From Jatrophihabitans sp. (GTDB taxonomy: Bacteria > Actinomycetota > Actinomycetes > Mycobacteriales > Jatrophihabitantaceae): DNA of 10,525 nt. A program made the position numbers and the translations under genes. Location of the stretch: the NCBI GenBank assembly GCA_025966255.1, contig JAOPVG010000109.1, positions 1 through 10,525 of the forward strand. Reading direction: 5' to 3'. A model generated the notes under the pieces. It ran no database searches, was not told the DNA's origin, and saw only the letters and a program-made list of their open reading frames with translations. Below are positions 1 through 5,328 of the stretch, piece by piece (position 1 is the stretch's first letter; every line of letters starts with the position of its first letter).

Positions 1-632
1 TCGGACTTGAACGTGCCGTCCTCGTTCGCGGCCTTGCTCCACGGCACGTTCAGCGCTGTCGGGATGTGGCCGCCGCGCTGGCTCTGCTCCTGCGGCAGGT
101 GCGCCGGGGCGAGCAGCTTGCCGGAGAACTCGTCGGGCGACCGGACGTCGACGAGGTTCTTCTTGCCGATCGCCTCGACCGTCTCGTCCCGGAACGCGCG
201 GATCGAGGTGTCCTGGTCCTTTGCGGTGTACTGCGTGGCCGGGCGGGAGACGGTGTCCTTCGACAGTTCGCGGCCGTCGAGCTCCCACTTCTTGCGCCCG
301 CCGTCGAGCAGCTTCACGCCGTCGTGCCCGTAGAGCTTGAAGTACCAGTAGGCGTAGGCGGCGAACCAGTTGTTGTTGCCGCCGTAGAGCACGACGGTGT
401 CGTCGTTGCTGATGCCCTTCCCCGACAGCAGGGCTTCGAATTGCTCCTTGTTCACGAAGTCGCGACGGATCTGATCCTGCAGTTCGGTCTTCCAGTCCAG
501 CTTGACGGCGCCGGCGATGTGGCCGCCGTCGTAGGCGGAGGTGTCTTCGTCGACCTCGACGAAAACGACACCGTCGGTGTCCAGGTTCTCCTCGGCCCAA
601 TCGGCCGAGACGAGCACGTCTTCGCGGCTCAT
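1..632 (-). CDS. cysA2: Thiosulfate sulfurtransferase (tandem rhodanese, CysA2/CysA3 type), C-terminus cut off by window edge
   Basis: This cytoplasmic sulfurtransferase moves sulfane sulfur from thiosulfate to thiol or cyanide acceptors. About 210 codons are visible of a family length near 277. The first rhodanese domain spans roughly residues 1-140, with ADWAEENL, a HIAGAVKLDW segment and YGGNNNWFAAYAYWYFKLYG. The position of the active-site loop holds Gly/Asn rather than Cys, as is normal for the N-terminal half. The second domain starts near NLVDVRSPDEFSG and continues through APAHLPQEQSQRGGHIP, very close to mycobacterial CysA2 as I remember it. The catalytic Cys loop lies beyond base 1 and cannot be checked. 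The ATG at 632 is supported by GAGGAG at 646-641, 8 nt upstream. The gene follows a Cys-rich leader ORF and a hairpin-rich leader, so expression is probably tied to cysteine supply. The symbol follows mycobacterial usage; this is not the sulfate-transport ATPase CysA. Confidence 0.95.
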   Translation of the reverse strand, partial: MSREDVLVSADWAEENLDTDGVVFVEVDEDTSAYDGGHIAGAVKLDWKTELQDQIRRDFVNKEQFEALLSGKGISNDDTVVLYGGNNNWFAAYAYWYFKLYGHDGVKLLDGGRKKWELDGRELSKDTVSRPATQYTAKDQDTSIRAFRDETVEAIGKKNLVDVRSPDEFSGKLLAPAHLPQEQSQRGGHIPTALNVPWSKAANEDGTFKS

Positions 633-676
633 GATTTGTTCTCCTCGATCTGGGTGTGGGCGTGCACAACAGTGGT

Positions 677-743
677 CGGCACGACGTACCGGGGTGCCGT
701 GATGACGGCGCGGGGTTCCGGGTGACAGCGGCGCGAAACGCGC
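677..743 (-). promoter_or_regulatory. Hairpin-rich leader between the Cys leader ORF and the sulfurtransferase gene (candidate attenuator)
   Basis: Three inverted repeats lie in the 122-nt transcribed gap. One is 731-735 with 739-743 (GCGCG/CGCGC, 3-nt loop). The second is 696-700 with 705-709 (GCCGT/ACGGC, 4-nt loop). The third is 677-682 with 694-699 (CGGCAC/GTGCCG, 11-nt loop). The second and third share bases 696-699 and so cannot form together. No T-run follows any stem on the minus strand, so classical intrinsic termination is not obvious. An alternative-pairing switch affecting access to the sulfurtransferase ribosome site (641-646) is an inference. Confidence 0.45.
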
Positions 744-754
744 GAGTCAGCCGG

Positions 755-862
755 TCAGGCGGGACGACACAGGCAGCTGCCCACACGGCACAGGTCGACC
801 GTGCGGCGGGAGGTGAGGAAGATCCTCACCGGCATGCTCCCTGAACGGAGCGCGGGGCCCAT
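755..862 (-). CDS. Short Cys-rich leader peptide upstream of the sulfurtransferase gene (Ms5788A-like)
   Basis: The ORF encodes 35 residues from the ATG at 862, or 26 from an in-frame ATG at 835. The conserved-looking core is LTSRRTVDLCRVGSCLCRPA, immediately followed by TGA. The R-R-x-V-D-L-C-R pattern followed by clustered Cys is the hallmark of actinobacterial leader peptides found upstream of sulfur-metabolism genes. The named example is the leader of MSMEG_5788, itself a cysA-type sulfurtransferase gene. The three Cys codons are at 790-788, 775-773 and 769-767. In mycobacteria such ORFs act in cis: ribosome progress through the Cys codons senses charged tRNA-Cys and sets expression of the downstream gene. 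Start choice is open. The ATG at 862 sits exactly where a leaderless transcript would begin (6 nt after a TACCCT box). The ATG at 835 has GGGAG directly in front, too close for a normal ribosome site. The gap to the downstream gene is 122 nt. Confidence 0.8.
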   Translation of the reverse strand: MGPALRSGSMPVRIFLTSRRTVDLCRVGSCLCRPA

Positions 863-868
863 ACCGCG

Positions 869-874
869 AGGGTA
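869..874 (-). promoter_or_regulatory. -10 box (TACCCT) of a probable leaderless transcript
   Basis: Read on the minus strand, TACCCT fits the TANNNT actinobacterial -10 pattern. Six bases separate it from the A of the ATG at 862, the spacing expected when transcription starts at the start codon itself. No convincing -35 hexamer is seen 16-19 bp upstream, which is common for such promoters. It would drive the leader ORF and the sulfurtransferase. It lies 35 bp beyond the stop of the LmeA-like gene. Confidence 0.5.
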
Positions 875-908
875 ACGGTCCGCTTCCCGGCCGCGCTACC
901 CAGCTCGA

Positions 909-1658
909 TCACTGCTCGGGACGATCGTCCTGCATAGTGAGATGGTCGGGACGCCGGAACACCACGGCCTCAGCCGATCCGGACACCACCACGCCGGACG
1001 GGGTAGCCCGTAGGTCGTCCAGGCGCAGTCCGTAAGGCAGCTCCGGCAGCGGGATCGGGACATTGAGCGTGGGCAGCAGCTGGTTGAGCACGATGCCCGG
1101 CAGGTTGATACCGGCCACGGACACCCCGCGGATCCGCAGCCACACCGAGCCGCCGCCACCGCCGAGAGTGAGGATGGCTTCGCCGCTCACCCGGGCCAGC
1201 TGGCTGATGCCCGGCACCGGCAGTGCGGCCGACGCGACGAGCTTCTCGCCCACAAGCTTGAGCTCCAGGCCGGGGATCCGCGCCACCCGGGCCAGTTCGC
1301 CGAAGGGCAACACGATCTGTCCCTCGACGTGCTCGCAGGGCAACTCCTTGGCGTGGCCGCCGAGCAGCTCACGCAACGGCAGATAGATGTTGCGCAGCCG
1401 GGCGTTGAGAGTCGCGCCGGTCATCTCGCCGATGCGCAGTCCGCCGCCGGAGACGTCCACCTGGCTGTAGCGCCCGCGCAGCGCCTGAGTGAGGAACGGG
1501 GTTCCGTGTACGCGCACGGTGGCCGGGTGGCCGAACGGTTCGGACAAGTACTCCGACGCCTTGCGCTCGGCCAGCCCGACGCCGACGCGGTCGATCAGGG
1601 CGAGGGCGAGGCCGAGGACCAGCACCACGGCCACGATGGCCAGGAGCGCGATAACCAC
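909..1658 (-). CDS. lmeA: LmeA-like protein (DUF2993 family), putative lipomannan elongation factor
   Basis: The product has 249 residues from a GTG start. The N-terminus is a single hydrophobic segment (VIALLAIVAVVLVLGLALAL, about residues 2-22), a signal sequence or anchor placing the rest outside the membrane. The remainder is a beta-rich DUF2993-type domain with recurring pieces such as VRVHGTPFLTQALRGRYSQV, NARLRNIYLPLRELL and a Gly-rich strand (GGGGGSVWLRIRGV). In mycobacteria the homologue (Rv0817c/MSMEG_5785) is needed for full mannan chain length of lipomannan. It occupies the same place, between cysA2 and the glnR-like gene. The GTG at 1658 lies one base after the stop of the upstream membrane-protein gene, suggesting translational coupling. 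A longer reading from GTG 1709 would put polar residues before the hydrophobic segment and overlap the neighbour by about 50 nt, so it was not chosen. Substrate in this organism is inferred only from the homologue and synteny. Confidence 0.8.
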   Translation of the reverse strand: MVIALLAIVAVVLVLGLALALIDRVGVGLAERKASEYLSEPFGHPATVRVHGTPFLTQALRGRYSQVDVSGGGLRIGEMTGATLNARLRNIYLPLRELLGGHAKELPCEHVEGQIVLPFGELARVARIPGLELKLVGEKLVASAALPVPGISQLARVSGEAILTLGGGGGSVWLRIRGVSVAGINLPGIVLNQLLPTLNVPIPLPELPYGLRLDDLRATPSGVVVSGSAEAVVFRRPDHLTMQDDRPEQ

Positions 1659-1659
1659 G

Positions 1660-2547
1660 TCAGGAACGCAGAGCGAGACAGAGCAGGAATGCTGCGGGCG
1701 AGACGACACAGATCGGCAGCAGTGCGGCCAGGACCGGGCGCAACGCCCGGCCGAGCCGGGAGCTCGTCTCGGGTGTCGTGAATAGGACGAAGGCGGCAGC
1801 GATCCCCAGCAGACCGGCGAGTGCGCCCAGGGCCGCGCCGATGAACGCCGAGCGTCCTTGAGCGAAGCCGACCTCGGTGTTAAGGATCAGGTAGCCCACC
1901 GAACCACCGAGACCGGCCGACGCGACCAGGGCGAGGAGGCCCCGCGGCACGTCCGGGTCGAACCGGGGGGCCGGCAGCAGCATGTCGACGAGGTAGCCGA
2001 CGACCAGTGCGCCGGCCGTGGCCGCGACGGCGGCGGACACCACGCGACCGCCCAGACCGGCGTCAGTGAACTCATGCCGGAGTTGGAGCAGTGCCGGCAG
2101 CGCCACCTCGGCGAGGACGAGCATCGCCACGGCCGAAAGTGATGAGACGACCTGCACACGCGCCGCACCGCGCATCAATTGGTGCACGAACATGACGGGC
2201 ACGGCCAGCCCGAGGACGGCCAGCAGGACGCCGAGGCGCCCGTGCGGCCACACCGAGGCCGACACATCGGAACCGGCGGCGGCGAGGGCGGCGATGACGA
2301 GCGCGCCACGTCGGCCGGGCATCGCCGTGCCGAACACCCAGGCGAAGGCGAAGACGGCCTGGACGGCGGCCACGGCAATGAGCAGGGCGGTGGCCCCAGC
2401 GCGAGCAGCGAAGGCGAGGCCGGACCCGGCGACGAGGGCGACCGTCAAGCTAGCGAGCAGACTGGATTCCGCACCGCTGCCGACCTTCCTGGCCGACGTG
2501 TCGGCAGGGGCACCCGCAGGCGCCGCGGCGTCAGTCACGCTCGTCAT
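1660..2547 (-). CDS. Polytopic integral membrane protein of unknown function
   Basis: The product has 295 residues. After a cytoplasmic-looking, Ala/Pro-rich N-terminus of about 30 residues there are roughly nine hydrophobic segments, among them ALLIAVAAVQAVFAFAWVFG, LGVLLAVLGLAVPVMFVHQL, FIGAALGALAGLLGIAAAFV and a C-terminal helix ending in LLCLALRS. Short loops include GTAMPGRRGALV, a Pro/Asp loop (LPAPRFDPDVPRG) and TTPETSSRLGRALRP. I do not recognise a catalytic motif or name the family. It sits between a membrane-anchored hydrolase gene, whose stop it overlaps by 17 nt, and the LmeA-like gene, which starts 1 nt after its stop. A job in the envelope alongside these is the reasonable inference. 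The start chosen is ATG 2547. GTG 2538, three codons downstream, is also possible; extension to 2574 would lengthen the overlap. No clear ribosome site was found for either. Confidence 0.8.
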   Translation of the reverse strand: MTSVTDAAAPAGAPADTSARKVGSGAESSLLASLTVALVAGSGLAFAARAGATALLIAVAAVQAVFAFAWVFGTAMPGRRGALVIAALAAAGSDVSASVWPHGRLGVLLAVLGLAVPVMFVHQLMRGAARVQVVSSLSAVAMLVLAEVALPALLQLRHEFTDAGLGGRVVSAAVAATAGALVVGYLVDMLLPAPRFDPDVPRGLLALVASAGLGGSVGYLILNTEVGFAQGRSAFIGAALGALAGLLGIAAAFVLFTTPETSSRLGRALRPVLAALLPICVVSPAAFLLCLALRS

Positions 2548-3397
2548 CGTCGCAGACCGTCGCGCGCTGCCCACATGCGGCGAGGACCCATTCCCCGATG
2601 CGCGTGATGAGGTCCGCCGTCGTCGCGACCTCGGCGTGACCCATCTCCGGCTCGATCCACACCTGTGCCGTCGGTGCGGCCGCCGAGAGGGCCTCGACGT
2701 GAGTAATCGGAAAGTAGCCGTCGGCGTCGCCGTGCACGATCAGCAGCGGCCGCGGCGCAATCGCACCGGCGACGTCGGCCGGCGCCTCGGGCAGCGGCGT
2801 CCATGCGTCGACAGATACCCGGGTCCGCTTGAGGACGCGGGTCGCGACGCGGCCCGTCCGACTCTCGAACATCCAGTGGACGAGACGCATCGGGCGGGTG
2901 CCGCGCTCGAACCAGACGCCGGGCGCACTCACGCTCACCACGGCGTCGGCGTCGCCGCCGAGTCCGGCGTGACGCAATACGGCCGTCCCGCCCATCGACC
3001 AGCCCACGATCGCGACGTGCCGGTACCCGGCGGTGCGCAGCCAGCGCACACAGGCGGCGATGTCGTGGATCTCTTCGACGCCGGCGCTTCCACGACCGGA
3101 CGAGCGGCCATGCCCGCGAAAGTCGGGAGCCAGCACGCTGATGCCCTGCTCGACCAGACCGCGGCAGATCCGCTGCACGTGCGCGTTGCGCGACGAGCCG
3201 GTGAACCCGTGGGCCACGACGCAGGCCAACTCGCGGCCGCCGAGATCCCAATGCTCCGCCGACAGGCGCACGTCATCGCTGGTGCGAAGGAAGACTTGAT
3301 GGACGAGCACGAATGCCATTGTCCCGATCGCTGCGCCGACGTATCGGCGGACGGGGCGAGATGTCAGCCGGCTCGTAGCGTCAGGTAACCTGTACAC
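2531..3397 (-). CDS. Membrane-anchored alpha/beta-hydrolase
   Basis: The product has 288 residues with the alpha/beta-hydrolase fold in order. The oxyanion loop is HGFTGSS (63-69). Next comes the DFRGHGRSS strand-loop (92-100). The nucleophile elbow GWSMGG has Ser134. The acidic residue lies in HGDADGYFP (probably Asp226), and the catalytic His is His254 in EMGHAE. An Arg-rich start followed by GAAIGTMAFVLVHQVFL (about 21-37) looks like one membrane anchor, probably leaving the catalytic domain outside, though orientation is not certain. No lid or substrate motif allows naming a substrate; esterase, lipase or thioesterase activity are all possible. It is the first gene of the hydrolase / membrane protein / LmeA unit and is divergent to glnR. 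The GTG at 3397 keeps the anchor whole; ATG 3319 (residue 27) is an alternative that would cut into it. Similar anchored hydrolases sit near glnR in other actinobacteria, as I recall. Confidence 0.85.
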   Translation of the reverse strand: MYRLPDATSRLTSRPVRRYVGAAIGTMAFVLVHQVFLRTSDDVRLSAEHWDLGGRELACVVAHGFTGSSRNAHVQRICRGLVEQGISVLAPDFRGHGRSSGRGSAGVEEIHDIAACVRWLRTAGYRHVAIVGWSMGGTAVLRHAGLGGDADAVVSVSAPGVWFERGTRPMRLVHWMFESRTGRVATRVLKRTRVSVDAWTPLPEAPADVAGAIAPRPLLIVHGDADGYFPITHVEALSAAAPTAQVWIEPEMGHAEVATTADLITRIGEWVLAACGQRATVCDDDERD

Positions 3398-3484
3398 GCT
3401 TGAGGGCAGCGCCGCCCGCCGGGTTCGGCAGTGTCGCCGCCCCGGGAACCACCCCGCCGATCCCTAGTCGATCCGGAGGCGAGT
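3398..3484. promoter_or_regulatory. Divergent promoter region between the hydrolase operon and glnR
   Basis: These 87 bp separate divergent genes and must hold or adjoin both promoters. No convincing -35/-10 pair is visible for either. Just to the left, inside the first codons of the hydrolase ORF, the perfect odd palindrome CAGGTAACCTG (3382-3392) contains TAACCT (3386-3391), a possible plus-strand -10 for glnR. GGAGG at 3475-3479 is the glnR ribosome site. Confidence 0.4.
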
Positions 3485-4273
3485 GTGGACCTCATCCTGC
3501 TCACCGGTGCCGTACAGCCCACCGCTGAAGTGCTGCCCGCTCTGGGCCTGCTTCCCCACCACGTCACAGTCCTGCCCCAGGACGCGAGCGCTCTCGTCGA
3601 CCGCACGCTGGGCGACGCCGTGCTGGTTGATGCGCGCCGCGACCTGATGAGCGCGCGCGCGTTCGTCCGCCTGCTGACCGCCATGGGTACCTCGGTGCCC
3701 GTACTTGCGGTGCTGACCGAAGGCGGCCTGATCGCCGTCTCCGGTGAGTGGGCGGTCGACGACTTCGTCCTCGACACCGCCGGCCCGGCCGAGCTCGACG
3801 CCCGGGTGCGACTGGCCGTCGAGCGGCGCGCTGCGGTGACCGACGACGTCAACGGCCGGCTCGAGATCGGTGAGCTCACGATCGACGAGACCACCTACTC
3901 CGCCCGGCTGTCCGGCACGGCGCTGGACCTGACCTACAAGGAGTTCGAGCTGCTGAAGTTCCTGGCGCAGCACCCGGGCCGGGTCTTCACCCGCTCGCAC
4001 CTCGTGCAAGAGGTCTGGGGCTACGACTATTTCGGCGGCACCCGCACGGTCGACGTCCACGTCCGGCGGCTGCGCGCGAAGCTCGGCGTCGAGTATGAGG
4101 CCATGATCGGGACGGTCCGCAACGTCGGCTACAAGTTCGTCCGGCCGGCTGAGGTCGCGACATCGCGCCGCGACTCCGGCCGGGAATCCAGCCGGGGTGG
4201 CGCGAGCAGTTCCCCGGCCGACTCCGAGGACAACGTCGCCGACCTGGAGCGGCGCTTCAACGCACCCAGCTAG
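3485..4273 (+). CDS. glnR: GlnR-type transcriptional regulator (OmpR/PhoB-like, orphan)
   Basis: This regulator binds DNA and, in actinobacteria, controls nitrogen assimilation genes (glnA, amtB, nirB and others). The product has 262 residues from GTG 3485. The N-terminal receiver-like domain (about 1-110) contains the GlnR-typical [10 protein letters not shown] and [11 protein letters not shown] with Asp49, the conserved GlnR aspartate. The normal phospho-acceptor pocket is degenerate in this family. The C-terminal winged helix (about 122-221) shows [39 protein letters not shown] (recognition helix about 187-200) and [14 protein letters not shown] Ser/Arg/Asp-rich tail of about 40 residues follows (222-262). 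The start was chosen from GGAGG at 3475-3479, 5 nt before the GTG; the longer reading from 3431 has no ribosome site and begins outside the homologous domain. It matches Rv0818 in sequence style and position. No sensor kinase gene is nearby. mshD follows after 10 nt. Confidence 0.92.
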   Translation: MDLILLTGAVQPTAEVLPALGLLPHHVTVLPQDASALVDRTLGDAVLVDARRDLMSARAFVRLLTAMGTSVPVLAVLTEGGLIAVSGEWAVDDFVLDTAGPAELDARVRLAVERRAAVTDDVNGRLEIGELTIDETTYSARLSGTALDLTYKEFELLKFLAQHPGRVFTRSHLVQEVWGYDYFGGTRTVDVHVRRLRAKLGVEYEAMIGTVRNVGYKFVRPAEVATSRRDSGRESSRGGASSSPADSEDNVADLERRFNAPS

Positions 4274-4283
4274 CGTCTGGGGT

Positions 4284-5135
4284 GTGTCGCTCTCGCTGAC
4301 GACGGCAGTTCCCGATGCCGACCTGCGCTCCTCCGTGCTTCAGTTGGCCGCGGAGATCGAGGACGCCGACGGCGCACCGCCTCTGTCCGACCAGACGCTG
4401 ACCCAGCTCGCCTCCACGAACGTCACTCATTTCCTCGCGCGTGACGAGGATCGGTTCGTCGGCTACGCCCAGCTCGACGGCTCGGGACTGGAGATCGCTG
4501 CTACCGGCGCGGCAGTCGATGCGTTGCTCGACGCCGCGGGCACTGCGGCGGCCAGTCCGGTGCTCGTCTGGTCGCACGGGCGGCGCAGTCGGCTCGTTCC
4601 CGTTCTCGAACAGCGCGGGTTCGAGCGGACGCGCGAGCTGCATCAGCTGCGTCGGCCCCTCGGTGCTGACGCTCCCCTGCCAGCTGATCCGCCACTTGCC
4701 GAGGGCGTGGTCGTGCGGCCGTTCGTCCCCGGCGCGGACGACGACGACTGGCTCGCCGTCAACGCGGCTGCGTTCGCCACCCACTCCGAACAGGGCCGCT
4801 GGACCACTGCCGACCTGCAGGCGCGCATCGCCGAACCATGGTTCGACCCCGCCGGGTTCCTGCTCGCCGAACGGGACGGCGAGCTGCTCGGATTCCACTG
4901 GACGAAGGTGCATCCCGACGGAGCCGGCGAGGTCTACGTGCTCGGGGTGGCGCCGCGGGCCCAGTCCCTGGGTCTGGGCCGTGGACTGCTGATCCGCGGC
5001 CTGCGCCATCTCCTCGATCAAGGTTCCCCGTACGTCCTGCTCTATGTAGACGGTGACAACCCATCGGCAATGCGCCTCTACGAGCGCGAGGAATTCACCA
5101 AATACGACCTCGACGTGCAGTGGACAACGCCCTGA
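4284..5135 (+). CDS. mshD: Mycothiol synthase MshD (tandem GNAT acetyltransferase)
   Basis: MshD catalyses the last step of mycothiol synthesis: acetyl-CoA plus Cys-GlcN-Ins gives mycothiol, the main low-molecular-weight thiol of actinobacteria. The product has 283 residues; the mycobacterial protein is about 315. The C-terminal GNAT half is typical. It has VNAAAFATHSEQGRWT, EPWFDPAGFLLAERDG, LLGFHWTKVHP (202-210), GEVYVLGV (215-222) and the acetyl-CoA loop AQSLGLGRG (226-234), ending in VLLYVDGDNPSAMRLYE. The N-terminal half is shortened: where homologues carry a VHPxxRRRGxG acetyl-CoA loop, it reads LEIAATGAAVDALLDAAG (69-86). In studied MshD the C-terminal domain is the active one, so synthase function should survive. 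GTG 4284 was chosen because earlier starts run deep into glnR; ribosome-site support is weak, which fits coupling to the glnR stop at 4273. Confidence 0.92.
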   Translation: MSLSLTTAVPDADLRSSVLQLAAEIEDADGAPPLSDQTLTQLASTNVTHFLARDEDRFVGYAQLDGSGLEIAATGAAVDALLDAAGTAAASPVLVWSHGRRSRLVPVLEQRGFERTRELHQLRRPLGADAPLPADPPLAEGVVVRPFVPGADDDDWLAVNAAAFATHSEQGRWTTADLQARIAEPWFDPAGFLLAERDGELLGFHWTKVHPDGAGEVYVLGVAPRAQSLGLGRGLLIRGLRHLLDQGSPYVLLYVDGDNPSAMRLYEREEFTKYDLDVQWTTP

Positions 5136-5171
5136 TCCAGGTCGATCGAGGGTCCCCCCGCGCAAAATCCG

Positions 5172-5187
5172 CGTGAGCTAGTTCACC
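5172..5187. promoter_or_regulatory. Crp/GlxR-type palindrome upstream of pstS
   Basis: The core GTGAGCTAGTTCAC (5173-5186) fits GTGA-N2-TA-N2-TCAC, the inner part of the GlxR/Crp consensus TGTGANNTANNTCACA; the outer bases (C and C) do not match. The arms are perfect over 4 bp. It lies about 145 bp upstream of the pstS start. In Corynebacterium glutamicum the pst operon is reported to be under GlxR control, which supports the reading; binding here is inferred. Confidence 0.5.
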
Positions 5188-5235
5188 TAGTGGCCATTTA
5201 GGGCATTTGCGCCGGTCATCTCCTTGGGCGCCGCC

Positions 5236-5257
5236 ATTCACCCCTCGTTCACCGAGG
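5236..5257 (+). promoter_or_regulatory. PHO box (two abutting 11-bp direct repeats) upstream of pstS
   Basis: ATTCACCCCTC (5236-5246) and GTTCACCGAGG (5247-5257) are adjacent 11-bp units sharing the TTCACC core. This is the structure of actinobacterial PhoP-binding boxes (Streptomyces consensus close to GTTCACCCGGC). A third unit, CCACCCCACAA (5258-5268), is only weakly similar. The site lies 72 bp before the pstS start, where PhoP would activate pst under phosphate limitation. No clear -10 could be fixed downstream. Confidence 0.75.
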
Positions 5258-5328
5258 CCACCCCACAACGCCATTTAGCGCTCTTAGCGTCGGCGAACGG
5301 AAGGTCCACCGACGAAGGAGAACCGATC

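Noticed and set aside
66..725. Plus-strand ORF of 219 codons opposite the sulfurtransferase
   Set aside because: Its antisense frame encodes a clear rhodanese-family protein with a ribosome site; this ORF has the Val/Leu/Arg-heavy composition of a GC-rich shadow frame and no recognisable domain.
2018..3388. Plus-strand ORF of 456 codons across the membrane-protein and hydrolase genes
   Set aside because: It crosses two real genes on the other strand, is Arg/Ala/Thr-rich without any domain, and arises from the lack of stop codons in GC-rich DNA.
4257..5165. Minus-strand ORF of 302 codons opposite mshD
   Set aside because: mshD on the plus strand has intact GNAT motifs and operon placement; the antisense reading has no motif.
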